Part shown: piece after piece, positions 19,248 through 31,419 of the stretch
How the letters are laid out: the number at the start of each line of letters is the position of its first letter
Position numbering within the stretch: the first letter of the stretch is position 1
Assembly: GCF_003385555.1 (NCBI RefSeq)
Contig: NZ_QOHR01000004.1
Coordinates: forward strand, 166,333-230,332
DNA: 64,000 nt
Direction: 5' to 3'
Origin: Rhodosalinus sediminis
GTDB taxonomy: Bacteria > Pseudomonadota > Alphaproteobacteria > Rhodobacterales > Rhodobacteraceae
Made by a program: the position numbers and the translations under genes
The notes under the pieces: generated by a model
The model's input: only the letters and a program-made list of their open reading frames with translations
What the model was told of the DNA's origin: nothing
Database searches by the model: none

Positions 19248-22208
19248 TTACCCTTCGATCGTGAGCGCCTGATCGACAAGCGCGTCCTGCTGTTTCTTGT
19301 GCTGCGAGGCGAGGCCGGTCGCCGGCGAGGCGGAGGCGGGCCGGCCGACGTAGCGCGGGCGCGCGTGCGTCGCGCCGATGCGGCCGAGCACCCATTCGAG
19401 GTTGGGCTCCATGAAGGTCCAGGCGCCTTGGTTCTTGGGCTCCTCCTGACACCAGATCATCTCGGCGCCCTTGAAGCGCTCGAGCTCCTTGACGACGGAA
19501 TGCGCCGGGAAGGGATAGAACTGCTCGACGCGCAGGAGATAGACGTCGTCGATGCCGCGGCGGTCGCGCTCTTCCAGAAGGTCGAAGTAGACCTTGCCCG
19601 CGCACATCACCACGCGCCGGATCTCGCCGTCGGGCTTGAGCTCGGTGTCGGAGTGGCCCTTCTCGGCGTCGTCCCAGAGCACGCGGTGGAAGGAGGCGCC
19701 GGTCAGGAAATCCTCCTTGTCTGAGATCGCGAGCTTGTGGCGCAGGAGCGACTTCGGCGTCATCAGGATGAGCGGCTTGCGGAAGCTGCGGTGGAGCTGC
19801 CGGCGCAGGATGTGGAAGTAGTTGGCCGGCGTCGTGCAGTTGGCGACGATCCAGTTGTCCTGCCCGCATTGTTGCAGGAACCGCTCCAGTCGGGCGGAGG
19901 AGTGCTCGGGGCCCTGGCCCTCGAAGCCGTGCGGCAGCAGGCAGACGAGGCCCGACATGCGCAGCCACTTCGACTCGCCCGAGCTGATGAACTGGTCGAA
20001 CATGATCTGCCCGCCGTTCGCGAAATCGCCGAACTGCGCTTCCCACATCACCAGCGCATTGGGCTCGGCGAGCGAGAAGCCGTATTCGAAGCCGAGCACC
20101 GCGTATTCCGAGAGCATCGAGTCGATCGCCTCGAAGCGCGCCTGTGTCTCGGCGATGTGGTTGAGCGGGAAATACCGCTCCTCCGTGTTCTGATCGACGA
20201 GGGCGGAGTGGCGCTGCGAGAAGGTGCCGCGGATCGAATCCTGCCCCGAGAGGCGCACCGGGTAGCCCTCGAGCAGGAGCGAGCCGAAGGCGAGCGCCTC
20301 GGCGGTCGCCCAGTCGAAGCCCTCGCCCGTCTCGAACATCTTCGATCGCGCGTCGATCAGCCGGCCCACGGTGCGGTGCAGGTTGAAGCCCTCAGGCACC
20401 CGGGTGAGCGCCGTGCCCACGCGGCGCATCGTCTCCTCCGAGATCGCCGTCTCGCCGCGCTGGTAGGTCTCGCCCTTGGGGTCGAGGTGGCTCCACCGCC
20501 CGTCGAGCCAGTCGGCCTTTTTCGGCTTGTAGGTCTTGCCGGCTTCGAATTCGTCGTTGAGGAAGGCCTGGAACTTGGCCTTCATGTCCTCGACCTCGCC
20601 CTCGGGGATCAGGTCGTCGCGGACCAGCCGCTCGGTGTAGAGGCTGAGCGTCGTCTTGTGGCTCTTGACCGCCTTGTACATCAGCGGGTTGGTGAACATC
20701 GGCTCGTCGCCCTCGTTGTGGCCGAAGCGACGGTAGCAGAACATGTCGATGACCACGTCCTTGCCGAACTTCTGGCGGAACTCGATGGCGACCTTGGCGG
20801 CGTGCGTCACCGCCTCCGGGTCGTCGCCGTTCACGTGGAAGATCGGCGCCTCGACCATCAGCGCGATGTCGGTGGGGTAGGGCGAGGAGCGCGAGAAATG
20901 CGGCGCCGTGGTGAAGCCGATCTGGTTGTTCACCACGAGGTGGATCGTGCCGCCGGTGCGGTGGCCCTTGAGGCCCGAGAGCCCGAAGCCCTCGGCCACG
21001 ACGCCCTGCCCGGCGAAGGCCGCGTCGCCGTGCAGGAGGACCGAGAGCACTTCCTTGCGATCGGCGTCGTTGCGCTGGTCCTGCTTGGCGCGCGCCTTGC
21101 CGAGGACCACCGGGTTCACCGCCTCGAGGTGCGAGGGGTTCGCCGTCAGCGACAGGTGCACCGAATTGCCGTCGAACTCCCGGTCGGAGGAGGCGCCGAG
21201 GTGGTATTTCACGTCGCCCGAGCCGTCCACGTCCTCGGGCTTGAAGCTGCCGCCCTGGAACTCGTGGAAGATCGCGCGATAGGGCTTGCCCATCACGTTG
21301 GCGAGCACCGAGAGCCGCCCGCGGTGGGGCATGCCGATCACGATCTCCTTCAGCCCCAGCGCGCCGCCGCGCTTGATGATCTGCTCCATCGCGGGGATCA
21401 GGCTCTCGCCGCCGTCGAGGCCGAAGCGCTTGGTGCCCATGTACTTCACGTGGAGGAACTTCTCGAAGCCCTCGGCCTCCACGAGCTTGTTGAGGATCGC
21501 GCGCCGGCCCTCGCGGGTGAATTTCACCTCCTTGCCGTAGCCCTCGATCCGCTCCTTGAGCCAGGCGGACTGCTCCGGGTCCGAGATGTGCATGAACTGC
21601 AGCGCGAAGGTGCCGCAGTAGGTGCGCTTCACCAGATCGACGATCTGGCGCATCGACGCGAACTCGAGCCCGAGCACGTTGTCGATGAAGATGGGCCGGT
21701 CCATGTCGGCCTCGGTGAAGCCGTAGGACTTCGGGTCGAGCTCGGGGTGCTCGGTCTCTTCGCGCAGGCCGAGCGGGTCGAGATCGGCGGCGAGGTGGCC
21801 GCGGATGCGGTAGGCGCGGATCAGCATGAGCGCGCGCACCGAGTCGAGCACCGCGCGCTTGACCTGCTCGTCGGTCACTTTGACGCCGTGCGCCTCGGCC
21901 TTGTCGCGGATCTTGTCGCCCGCGGCCTGCGCCTCCTTCGCGACCTCGGGCCACTGGAAGTCGAGCGCGTGGGTCACCTCGTCGGTCGGCTGCGGGGGCC
22001 AGTCGCGCCGCGCCCAGGAGGGGCCGTGCGCCTCCTGCCGGACGTCGCGCTCGGGGTCGCCGAGCTCGTCGAAGAAGGCTTTCCAGCCCTCGTCCACCGC
22101 CGCCGGATCCTCGGCGTAGCGCGCGTAGAGCTGTTCGAGGTAGGCGGCGTTGTGCCCCTGCATGAAGCTCGAGGCCTTGAAGCTGTCGTTCGAGGATTGA
22201 TCGGTCAT
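19248..22208 (-). CDS. sucA: 2-oxoglutarate dehydrogenase E1
   Basis: This thiamine-diphosphate enzyme decarboxylates 2-oxoglutarate and passes the succinyl unit to SucB. At 986 residues it is full length. It opens with the E2-anchoring [19 protein letters not shown] region. It contains [22 protein letters not shown] with ThDP/Mg ligands, [11 protein letters not shown] and the C-terminal [14 protein letters not shown]. It is immediately upstream of sucB in the same operon. Confidence 0.98.
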   Translation of the reverse strand: MTDQSSNDSFKASSFMQGHNAAYLEQLYARYAEDPAAVDEGWKAFFDELGDPERDVRQEAHGPSWARRDWPPQPTDEVTHALDFQWPEVAKEAQAAGDKIRDKAEAHGVKVTDEQVKRAVLDSVRALMLIRAYRIRGHLAADLDPLGLREETEHPELDPKSYGFTEADMDRPIFIDNVLGLEFASMRQIVDLVKRTYCGTFALQFMHISDPEQSAWLKERIEGYGKEVKFTREGRRAILNKLVEAEGFEKFLHVKYMGTKRFGLDGGESLIPAMEQIIKRGGALGLKEIVIGMPHRGRLSVLANVMGKPYRAIFHEFQGGSFKPEDVDGSGDVKYHLGASSDREFDGNSVHLSLTANPSHLEAVNPVVLGKARAKQDQRNDADRKEVLSVLLHGDAAFAGQGVVAEGFGLSGLKGHRTGGTIHLVVNNQIGFTTAPHFSRSSPYPTDIALMVEAPIFHVNGDDPEAVTHAAKVAIEFRQKFGKDVVIDMFCYRRFGHNEGDEPMFTNPLMYKAVKSHKTTLSLYTERLVRDDLIPEGEVEDMKAKFQAFLNDEFEAGKTYKPKKADWLDGRWSHLDPKGETYQRGETAISEETMRRVGTALTRVPEGFNLHRTVGRLIDARSKMFETGEGFDWATAEALAFGSLLLEGYPVRLSGQDSIRGTFSQRHSALVDQNTEERYFPLNHIAETQARFEAIDSMLSEYAVLGFEYGFSLAEPNALVMWEAQFGDFANGGQIMFDQFISSGESKWLRMSGLVCLLPHGFEGQGPEHSSARLERFLQQCGQDNWIVANCTTPANYFHILRRQLHRSFRKPLILMTPKSLLRHKLAISDKEDFLTGASFHRVLWDDAEKGHSDTELKPDGEIRRVVMCAGKVYFDLLEERDRRGIDDVYLLRVEQFYPFPAHSVVKELERFKGAEMIWCQEEPKNQGAWTFMEPNLEWVLGRIGATHARPRYVGRPASASPATGLASQHKKQQDALVDQALTIEG

Positions 22209-22248
22209 GGCGTCCTCTCGTGCGGAGCGAAGGGGCTTTCGGGGAATG

Positions 22249-22770
22249 TCATGCGCGGGCCTCCGCCGGGGCGGGGCCGAAGCGGTTGGGGCCGGGCTCG
22301 GACGGGCGGGTGAGCCACCAGATCACGAGGAAGGGCGACAGCACGAACACGATCGCCGCCACCCCGAGGACGAGCCCCGCGAGATCGGTGAAGACCGCCT
22401 CCGGCGCGCCGGAGAAGAGCGGATCGAGGCCGCGCGCGAAGGCAGCGAAGCTGGCGATGCCCGCCATCACGATCAGCGGATAGACGAGGTGCAGCCCCGA
22501 CCGCCCGCTATCGTGCATCCGCCGCCAGCCGGCGGCGAGAAGCGGCGGGATCATGGCGAGCGAGAAGAGCCCGGAGAGAACGGAGGGCGCGCGCGGCGCC
22601 CCCGCGCCGGCGACGCGGGGCGTGCCGAAGAGCGCGTCGTCCACCGCGCCGAGGACGAGGTCGCCCAGCACCACGAAGAGGGCGAACCACCAGTATTCCG
22701 GCCGCGAGGCCCGCCCCGAGAAGGTGACGTATTTGCGCAGGCAGGTCCTCACCGCGTCGCCGAAGCTCAT
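22249..22770 (-). CDS. DUF805 family membrane protein
   Basis: This 173-residue inner-membrane protein has about four hydrophobic helices and DUF805 landmarks: KYVTFSGRASRPEYWWF near the N-terminus and RRMHDSGRSG. The family's function is unknown. GGGGAGG precedes the ATG at 22770. It sits between sucD and sucA, so it interrupts the TCA genes but keeps their direction and is probably co-transcribed. Confidence 0.87.
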   Translation of the reverse strand: MSFGDAVRTCLRKYVTFSGRASRPEYWWFALFVVLGDLVLGAVDDALFGTPRVAGAGAPRAPSVLSGLFSLAMIPPLLAAGWRRMHDSGRSGLHLVYPLIVMAGIASFAAFARGLDPLFSGAPEAVFTDLAGLVLGVAAIVFVLSPFLVIWWLTRPSEPGPNRFGPAPAEARA

Positions 22771-22951
22771 GCGCGCGCCTCCCCGCCCGGCCGCCGCGCC
22801 CGCGCGGAGCGGGCGGCGTGGCCCCGGCCCGGGCGGACGGCCCCGGCGCAGGGGATGCGGCGCCGCGCAGGCTGGCGCGCGCACCGCGCGGGCGGGGCCA
22901 GCCGGCCCGCCTGCGCATGCGCGACGCCGCTGCCGTCGTCCATGACCCCTC

Positions 22952-23833
22952 TCAGCCGATGGCCTTGAGCACCGCCTCGCCCAGCCCGGCCGGGCTGTCG
23001 GCCACGGTGATGCCGGCGGATTTCATCGCCTCGATCTTGTCGTCGGCGCCGCCCTTGCCGCCGGCGACGATCGCGCCCGCGTGGCCCATGCGGCGCCCCG
23101 GCGGCGCCGTGCGGCCCGCGATGAAGCCGGCGGTGGGCTTCCAGCGGCCCTTCTTCTTCTCGGACGCGAGGAACGCCGCCGCGTCCTCCTCGGCCGAGCC
23201 GCCGATCTCGCCGATCATGATGATCGCCTCCGTCTCGTCGTCGTCGAGGAACCACTCGAGCACGTCGATGTGTTCCGTCCCCTTGATCGGGTCGCCGCCG
23301 ATGCCGACGCAGGTGGACTGCCCGAGCCCGACGTCGGTGGTCTGCTTGACCGCCTCGTAGGTCAGCGTGCCCGAACGCGAGACGACGCCGACCTTGCCGC
23401 GCTTGTGGATGTGGCCGGGCATGATGCCGATCTTGCAGGCGTCGGGCGTGATGACGCCGGGGCAGTTGGGGCCGATCAGCGTGGTGCCCGAGCCCTCGAG
23501 CGCGCGCTTGACCTTCATCATGTCGAGCACCGGGATGCCCTCGGTGATGCAGACGACGAGGCCGATCCCGGCGTCCACCGCCTCGAGGATCGAGTCGGCC
23601 GCGAACGGCGGCGGCACGTAGATCACGCTGGCGTCGGCGCCGGTCCTCTCGACCGCCTCGTGGCAGGAATCGAAGACCGGCAGGCCGAGATGCTCCTGCC
23701 CGCCCTTGCCGGGGGTGACGCCGCCGACCATCTGCGTGCCGTAGGCGATCGCCTGCTCGGAGTGGAAGGTGCCCTGCGAGCCGGTGAAGCCCTGGCAGAT
23801 CACCTTGGTGGTTTCGTCGACGAGTACGGCCAT
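22952..23833 (-). CDS. sucD: Succinyl-CoA synthetase alpha subunit
   Basis: It forms succinate and a nucleoside triphosphate from succinyl-CoA, together with SucC. It has 293 residues. The CoA-binding Rossmann part ([16 protein letters not shown]) is N-terminal and the phosphohistidine loop [12 protein letters not shown] near residue 250 is intact. The ATG at 23833 is preceded by GGAGG. A tandem hairpin repeat separates it from sucC. Confidence 0.97.
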   Translation of the reverse strand: MAVLVDETTKVICQGFTGSQGTFHSEQAIAYGTQMVGGVTPGKGGQEHLGLPVFDSCHEAVERTGADASVIYVPPPFAADSILEAVDAGIGLVVCITEGIPVLDMMKVKRALEGSGTTLIGPNCPGVITPDACKIGIMPGHIHKRGKVGVVSRSGTLTYEAVKQTTDVGLGQSTCVGIGGDPIKGTEHIDVLEWFLDDDETEAIIMIGEIGGSAEEDAAAFLASEKKKGRWKPTAGFIAGRTAPPGRRMGHAGAIVAGGKGGADDKIEAMKSAGITVADSPAGLGEAVLKAIG

Positions 23834-23850
23834 CGGGGCCTCCTTCGTGG

Positions 23851-23916
23851 GGTGCGTGCGGGCACGCACCGATCGTTCGTTGAAAGGGTGCGTGGCCTCA
23901 CGCACCGATCCGTCGT
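23851..23916. repeat. Tandem pair of GGTGCGTG hairpins between sucC and sucD
   Basis: Two 30-nt units in the same orientation, 6 nt apart, each read GGTGCGTG, four bases, CACGCACC, GATC, two variable bases, TCGT. The unit is a palindromic REP-like repeat. Placed in the 115-nt gap between two genes for one enzyme, it could stabilise the upstream message or tune the SucC:SucD ratio. Confidence 0.7.
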
Positions 23917-23948
23917 GCCGGGGGCAGGGCGCGCCCGCCCCCGCGGGC

Positions 23949-25142
<1,194 letters not shown>

Positions 25143-25251
25143 CGATCACTGTCCCGTTCTGTACACGGTCGCATCCGGACTAACCCCTTCGCGGCCGCCG
25201 GCAAAGGGTTTTCCGCCCCGAGCCCGGCTGCAAGGGCGTTTTTCCGGGTTT

Positions 25252-25282
25252 TGTGATCACAGCCTGAAAACGTGTGATCACA
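25252..25282 (-). promoter_or_regulatory. Twin TGTGATCACA operators upstream of sucC
   Basis: Two perfect 10-bp palindromes TGTGATCACA (25252-25261 and 25273-25282) have centres 21 bp apart, two helical turns. Read toward sucC, the gene-proximal site is GCTGTGATCACAAA, identical over 14 bases to the proximal site before sdhC (30511-30524), with the same 21-bp spacing there. This strongly suggests one dimeric regulator acting on both operons. The regulator is not identified. Confidence 0.7.
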
Positions 25283-25330
25283 AGTTCTGGCGAAAGGGGC
25301 ATGCCATGTGCCGCCCCCGTTGAAACGAAA

Positions 25331-25362
25331 GGGGCGCGCGCCGGATCCCCGGCGCGCGCCCC
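25331..25362 (-). terminator. Rho-independent terminator of mdh
   Basis: A perfect 14-bp GC stem (GGGGCGCGCGCCGG and its complement, loop of four) is followed on the minus strand by TTTCGTTTC. It begins about 24 nt after the mdh stop. It is the clearest intrinsic terminator in the window. Confidence 0.85.
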
Positions 25363-25385
25363 GCGTGTCCCCTCGGCCATGCCGC

Positions 25386-27254
<1,869 letters not shown>

Positions 27255-27297
27255 GCGCGCGGGCGGCGGGTCTGCCACGGGCGCGCCGCGCGCGCCC

Positions 27298-27474
27298 CTA
27301 CGGCGCCGGGGCGCGCGCCGGCCGCGCGCCGCGGGGGGCCGGCCCGGGCGAATCACAGGCCGCGGAGAGGCCCGGACCCGCCTCCCGCGCCCGCCCTTCG
27401 GCGATATCCGCCGAGGTCGCCGCGGCGAGCGCGATCAGCCCGAGGCCCATTGCATGGATGACGAGCTCCCTCAT
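27298..27474 (-). CDS. Small exported or membrane protein of unknown function
   Basis: This 58-codon reading frame starts MRELVIHAMGLGLIALAAAT, a plausible signal peptide or single membrane helix, and ends in a Pro/Ala/Arg-rich tail. AGAGGG sits seven bases before its ATG. It is divergent from mcl2, 175 bp away, and its 5' region would share the mcl2 control region. The hydrophobic start plus ribosome site make it better than chance, but I recognise no family. Confidence 0.5.
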   Translation of the reverse strand: MRELVIHAMGLGLIALAAATSADIAEGRAREAGPGLSAACDSPGPAPRGARPARAPAP

Positions 27475-27622
27475 GGCGTCCCTCTCTTCGCCCTTGTATA
27501 CAGGGGCGTACCGTGCCCGGGCCCGGTTGACGGCGGGTGTCGGCACCGTGCGCCGCCCTGCGGCACGCAATGCTGCGACTGCGAAAAAAGGGTTGAACCC
27601 GCCGCAGGAACATGGCCCATAC

Positions 27623-27639
27623 GCGCAATATTGTTGCGG
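27623..27639 (+). promoter_or_regulatory. Candidate ethylmalonyl-CoA pathway operator, mcl2 copy
   Basis: GCGCAATATTGTTGCGG holds two overlapping near-matches to the GCGCAACATT motif in opposite orientations (9/10 and 8/10). It ends about 10 bases before the mcl2 ATG and touches its ribosome site. A further 8/10 match is at 27569-27578. Because mcl2 heads the group leading to mch, one site could serve both. Confidence 0.45.
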
Positions 27640-27649
27640 AGGCGAGCCC

Positions 27650-28507
27650 ATGGACGAACGATCGCGCCCTTACAGGTCGGTGCTCTACATCCCCGGATCG
27701 AAGGCGCGCGCGCTCGAGAAGGCGCGCACGCTGCCGGTGGACGCGATCATCTTCGATCTCGAGGACGCCGTCGCGCCCGACGCCAAGGCCGAGGCGCGCG
27801 AGACGCTGCGCGCCGAGCTCGACGCCGGCGGCTACGGGCAGACCGCGCGGCTCGTGCGGGTCAACGCGCTCGACACCGAGTGGGGCGCCGACGACATCGC
27901 GGCGATGCGGGGCGCGGATTTCCACGGGCTGCTCCTGCCCAAGGTGGACGCGCCGGCGGACCTCGACGCGGCGGCGGGGCATCTGGGCGACGACCTGCCG
28001 CTCTGGGCGATGATGGAGACGCCGCGCGGCATCCTGAACGCCGCCGCCATCGCCGCGCATCCGCGCCTCGCGGGGTTCGTGGCGGGGACCAACGACCTCG
28101 CCAAGGAGCTCGGCTGCGCCATGCGCGCCGACCGCCTGCCGATGGTCTATGCGCTCGAGACGATGCTCATGGCCGCGCGCGCGGAAGGAAAGGTCGCGGT
28201 GGACGGCGTCTTCAACCACTTCCGCGACGAGGACGGGCTGCGCGCGGAGTGCGAGCAGGGCCGCGACCTCGGCTTCGACGGCAAGACGCTGATCCACCCC
28301 GCGCAGGTGGCGACCGCCAACGCCGTCTTCGCCCCCGCGGCCGAGGACATCGAACTCGCCCGGCGCCAGATCGAGGCCTTCGAGGCCGCCGAGGCCCGTG
28401 GCGAGGGGGTCGCCGTGGTGGACGGGCAGATCGTCGAGAACCTGCACGTGGAGACCGCGCGCCGCACGCTCGCCAAGGCGGAGGCCATTGCGGCGCTCGC
28501 CCATTGA
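27650..28507 (+). CDS. mcl2: (3S)-malyl-CoA thioesterase (HpcH/HpaI family)
   Basis: It hydrolyses (3S)-malyl-CoA to malate and CoA, the last step that yields malate in the ethylmalonyl-CoA pathway of Rhodobacter. The 285 residues form a citrate-lyase-beta-like barrel: RSVLYIPGSKARALEKA, IFDLEDAVAPDAK with metal-binding acids, and GFDGKTLIHPAQV. Length and the MDERSRPYRSVLY start fit Mcl2 rather than the longer lyase Mcl1 (about 318). A lyase activity on a related CoA ester remains possible. GGAGG precedes the ATG. Confidence 0.87.
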   Translation: MDERSRPYRSVLYIPGSKARALEKARTLPVDAIIFDLEDAVAPDAKAEARETLRAELDAGGYGQTARLVRVNALDTEWGADDIAAMRGADFHGLLLPKVDAPADLDAAAGHLGDDLPLWAMMETPRGILNAAAIAAHPRLAGFVAGTNDLAKELGCAMRADRLPMVYALETMLMAARAEGKVAVDGVFNHFRDEDGLRAECEQGRDLGFDGKTLIHPAQVATANAVFAPAAEDIELARRQIEAFEAAEARGEGVAVVDGQIVENLHVETARRTLAKAEAIAALAH

Positions 28508-28545
28508 TCTAGGCTGACGCGCGCAATCGCGAGGGAGTACAGGCG

Positions 28546-29097
28546 ATGGGATGGGTTCTTCTGGTGGCGGGCCTCGTCCTCTGGACGGGGGCGCATCTTT
28601 TCAAGCGCGTCGCGCCCGAGGCGCGGGCGGGCATGGGCGACCGGGGCAAGCTCCTCGTCGCGGTGCTGGTGCTCGCGTCGGTGGCGCTGATGTATTTCGG
28701 CTACCGCGACGCCTATGGCCCGGTCTGGTGGGGGCGGCACCCGGCGACGGTGGGGATCAACAACCTCTTCAACCTGCTGGCGGTCTATCTCTTCGCCGCC
28801 TCGGGCATGAAGACGCGGATCACCGCCTATATCCGGCATCCGCAGCTCACCGCGGTCAAGACCTGGGCGATCGGGCACCTGATCGTGAACGGCGATCTCG
28901 CCTCCTTCGTGCTCTTCGGCGGGCTTCTGGCCTGGGCCGTGGCGGAAGTCGTGCTCATCAACCGCCAGACCGCGCGCCCCGCGCCGCCGGCGCCCGCCTC
29001 CATGGGCAAGGAGATCGGCGCCGTCGTCGGCACGCTGGTCGTCTACGGGCTGATCGCCTGGGTGCACTACTGGTTCGGCTATCCGGCCTTCGGGTGA
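28546..29097 (+). CDS. NnrU family membrane protein
   Basis: This 183-residue integral membrane protein has about five hydrophobic helices. NnrU landmarks are GLVLWTGAHLFKR at the start and ITAYIRHPQLTAVKTWAIGHLIVNGD in the centre. NnrU was first seen with nitric-oxide reductase genes, but many copies, as here, lie outside denitrification clusters. It is 38 nt after mcl2, with GAGGGAG upstream, and leads into DUF1737 and mch, probably one operon. Confidence 0.9.
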   Translation: MGWVLLVAGLVLWTGAHLFKRVAPEARAGMGDRGKLLVAVLVLASVALMYFGYRDAYGPVWWGRHPATVGINNLFNLLAVYLFAASGMKTRITAYIRHPQLTAVKTWAIGHLIVNGDLASFVLFGGLLAWAVAEVVLINRQTARPAPPAPASMGKEIGAVVGTLVVYGLIAWVHYWFGYPAFG

Positions 29098-29101
29098 GAT
29101 C

Positions 29102-29305
29102 ATGCGGCTTTATCGCTTCCTCTCGGCCGACGACACCTCGGCCTTCTGCCACAAGGTGACCGCAGCGCTGAACGCGGGCTGGGAGCTCCACGGCGATCCG
29201 ACCTATGCCTATGACGCCGGCAACGGCGTGATGCGCTGCGGGCAGGCCGTCGTGAAGGAGGTGGCGGGGGAGTATCACCCCGATCTGAAGCTTGGAGAGC
29301 TGTGA
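29102..29305 (+). CDS. DUF1737 small protein
   Basis: This 67-residue soluble protein matches the DUF1737 pattern: LYRFLSADDTSAFCHKV, then NAGWELHGDP, then MRCGQAVVKE. The function is unknown. It starts four bases after the NnrU stop and its own stop overlaps the region just before mch, so it is embedded in the mcl2-mch operon. Confidence 0.85.
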   Translation: MRLYRFLSADDTSAFCHKVTAALNAGWELHGDPTYAYDAGNGVMRCGQAVVKEVAGEYHPDLKLGEL

Positions 29306-29307
29306 CG

Positions 29308-30354
29308 ATGCCCAGGGACACCCGGATCAAGACCAACCCCGGCCGTTTCTTCGAGGACTACACGGTGGGGGAGGTGATCCCGCACGCCGTGCCGCGCACG
29401 ATCTCGGGCGGGGAGCGGGCGCTCTATCACGCGCTCTACCCGGCGCGGCACGCGCTCTATTCCTCGGACGAGTTCGCGCGGGTCTGCGGCCTGCCGGCGA
29501 GCCCGGTGGACGATCTGATGGCCTTTCACGTGGTCTTCGGGAAGTCAGTGCCCGACGTCTCCCTCAACGCGGTGGCGAACCTCGGCTATGCCGAGGCGCG
29601 CTGGCTGCGCCCCGTTTACGCGGGCGATACCCTGCGCGCCTCGTCCGAGGTGATCGGGCTCAAGCAGAACAGCTCCGGCAAGACGGGCGTCGTCTACGTG
29701 CGCACCACGGGCTTCAACCAGCACGGGCTGCCGGTGATGGAGTTCAAGCGCTGGGTCATGGTGCGCAAGCGCGACCCGGAGGCCCCTGCGCCTGAGGCGG
29801 TGGTCCCCGATCTCGCGCCGCATGTCGCGCCCGGGGATCTCGTGATCCCCGCGGGGCTTGATTTCACGCAGTACGACTTCGGCCTCGCGGGTGAGCCGCA
29901 CCGCCTCGCGGACTACGAGGTGGGCGAGGTGATCGACCACGTGGATGGCGTCACGCTCGAAGAGGCCGAGCACATGATGGCCACGCGCCTCTGGCAGAAT
30001 ACCTCCAAGACGCATTTTGACGCGACTCCCCGCCCCGATGGCAAGCGGCTGATCTACGGCGGTCACGTCATCAGCATGGCCCGCGCGCTCAGCTTCAACG
30101 GCCTCGCCAACGCGCAGATGATCGCGGGCATCAACGCGGGCGCGCACGCCAACCCCTGCTTTGCCGGCGACACGGTGCGCGCCTGGTCCGAGGTGCTGGA
30201 CAAGGCCGAGACGGCCGCGCCGGGCGTCGGCGCGATCCGGCTGCGCCTCGTGGCGACCAAGGGGGGCGAGCCCTTCACGCTCAAGGGCGAGGACGGCAAG
30301 CACCTGCCGCACGTGCTGCTCGACCTCGACTACTGGGCGCTGATGCCGGTGTGA
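29308..30354 (+). CDS. mch: Mesaconyl-CoA hydratase
   Basis: It hydrates mesaconyl-CoA to beta-methylmalyl-CoA in the ethylmalonyl-CoA pathway. The 348-residue protein contains two hot-dog (MaoC-like) halves: KTNPGRFFEDYTVGEVIPH opens the first, and LADYEVGEVIDHVDGVTLEEAEH and NTSKTHFDATPRPDGKRLIYGGH mark the second. A GTG six bases earlier (29302) is possible, but the GGAG at 29294 is better spaced for the ATG used here. It follows mcl2, NnrU and DUF1737 in one direction. Confidence 0.93.
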   Translation: MPRDTRIKTNPGRFFEDYTVGEVIPHAVPRTISGGERALYHALYPARHALYSSDEFARVCGLPASPVDDLMAFHVVFGKSVPDVSLNAVANLGYAEARWLRPVYAGDTLRASSEVIGLKQNSSGKTGVVYVRTTGFNQHGLPVMEFKRWVMVRKRDPEAPAPEAVVPDLAPHVAPGDLVIPAGLDFTQYDFGLAGEPHRLADYEVGEVIDHVDGVTLEEAEHMMATRLWQNTSKTHFDATPRPDGKRLIYGGHVISMARALSFNGLANAQMIAGINAGAHANPCFAGDTVRAWSEVLDKAETAAPGVGAIRLRLVATKGGEPFTLKGEDGKHLPHVLLDLDYWALMPV

Positions 30355-30368
30355 GCGGCGGCCACTCT

Positions 30369-30378
30369 CGTGATTACA
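30369..30378 (+). promoter_or_regulatory. Weak distal copy of the sdh/suc palindrome
   Basis: CGTGATTACA differs at two positions from TGTGATCACA. It is 123 bp upstream of the paired sites before sdhC and just after the mch stop. It may be a third, weaker operator or chance. Confidence 0.3.
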
Positions 30379-30491
30379 GGCCGTCGGGGGCGCGTCGCGG
30401 TCCCAGGGCGGCCCGGTCGGCGCCGTGGATCGCAAAGCGGCCCGACGCGTCCGCGAAGTCCGCCCGCCGTCGCGCGCGGCCCATGCCGATT

Positions 30492-30522
30492 TGTGATCGC
30501 ATTTGCGAAAGCTGTGATCACA
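30492..30522 (+). promoter_or_regulatory. Twin TGTGATCACA operators upstream of sdhC
   Basis: TGTGATCGCA (30492-30501, one mismatch) and TGTGATCACA (30513-30522, perfect) have centres 21 bp apart and end 114 bp before the sdhC ATG. Spacing, orientation and the extended GCTGTGATCACAAA proximal site equal those before sucC. The CRP consensus has six bases between half-sites, so this is not a plain CRP site. Confidence 0.7.
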
Positions 30523-30636
30523 AATGACGCCGAAAGCGCGCATCAGGCGCAGAATCGCCCCCGAACGTGGCAATCGACGGGGTGACAGCGCCGCGAAATG
30601 CGCTATCACGTCCCGAGAGACCGAAAGGACCCTGCA

Positions 30637-31020
30637 ATGGCCGACGTGAACCGGGGCGACCGCCCGCTCTCGCCCCATCTTCAGGTATACCGCCCGCAGC
30701 TGACCTCGGTGACGTCGATCCTCGTGCGCATCACCGGCAACGCGCTGATCGTGGCGGCGCTTCTCGTGGTGTGGTGGCTGCTCGCCGCCGCGACGGGCCC
30801 GGAGTATTTCGCCACCGCCGACGCCGTGCTGCGCAGCTGGTTCGGCGATCTGGTGCTGTTCCTGTCGCTCTGGGCGCTCTGGTATCACACGCTCGGCGGC
30901 ATCCGGCACCTGATCTGGGACTCGGGCCGTGGCCTCGACCTGAAGTCGAGCTACACCATGGGTTACATCATGATCGGCGGCTCGGTGCTGCTGACGCTCT
31001 TCACCGTTCTCGTGATCTGA
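30637..31020 (+). CDS. sdhC: Succinate dehydrogenase cytochrome b556 subunit
   Basis: This is one of the two membrane anchors of complex II, binding haem b and ubiquinone. The 127 residues begin ADVNRGDRPLSPHLQVYRP, with SxRPxSPHLxIY-like identity. Three hydrophobic helices follow, and WYHTLGGIRHLIWD carries the haem-ligand His. AAAGGA precedes the ATG. It is the first gene of sdhCDAB. Confidence 0.96.
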   Translation: MADVNRGDRPLSPHLQVYRPQLTSVTSILVRITGNALIVAALLVVWWLLAAATGPEYFATADAVLRSWFGDLVLFLSLWALWYHTLGGIRHLIWDSGRGLDLKSSYTMGYIMIGGSVLLTLFTVLVI

Positions 31021-31031
31021 GGGAGGCCGCG

Positions 31032-31403
31032 ATGAACATCCTGACCGCTCGCAAGCGCGCCCAGGGTCTCGGCTCCGCGAAATCCGGGACCGAGCATCAC
31101 TGGAGCATGATCGTCACCTCCGTGGGACTGATCGTGCTGATCCCCGCCTTCGTCTTCACCTTCGGGCAGGCGCTGGGCGGCACCCACGAGGAGGTGATCG
31201 CCTACTACCAGCGCCCCTTCCCGGCGATCGTGGCGATCCTCACGTTCCTCGTGGGCTTCATCCATTTCCGCGGCGGCGTACAGACGATGATCGAGGATTA
31301 TGTCCACGGCCTGCTCGAGAAGGTGCTGATCGTGGCAATGATCTGCCTGAGCTACGCCGCCGCCGCGACGGGCGTCTTCGCCGTGGCGAAGATCGCCCTC
31401 TGA
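31032..31403 (+). CDS. sdhD: Succinate dehydrogenase membrane anchor subunit
   Basis: This second membrane anchor of complex II has 123 residues and three hydrophobic segments. [18 protein letters not shown] precedes the first helix, and [18 protein letters not shown] lies between later helices with the haem/quinone-side His and Asp-Tyr residues. It begins 11 nt after sdhC. Confidence 0.94.
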   Translation: MNILTARKRAQGLGSAKSGTEHHWSMIVTSVGLIVLIPAFVFTFGQALGGTHEEVIAYYQRPFPAIVAILTFLVGFIHFRGGVQTMIEDYVHGLLEKVLIVAMICLSYAAAATGVFAVAKIAL

Positions 31404-31419
31404 GAGACCGGAGACCGAG

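Noticed and set aside
19737..22313. 858-codon frame opposite sucA
   Set aside because: The translation is His/Ala/Val-rich with no recognisable domain and mirrors sucA codon positions. sucA is clearly the real gene.
22767..22942. 58-codon frame between sucD and DUF805 with a GAGAGGGG ribosome-like site
   Set aside because: Its composition is Arg/Ala/Gly/Pro noise without a helix or family pattern. The ATGA overlap with the DUF805 gene is tempting but not enough.
30492..30522. CRP/FNR-type binding sites before sdhC
   Set aside because: CRP half-sites TGTGA and TCACA are six bases apart and FNR sites have TTGAT-N4-ATCAA. Here the half-sites abut as TGTGATCACA, so another factor is implied.
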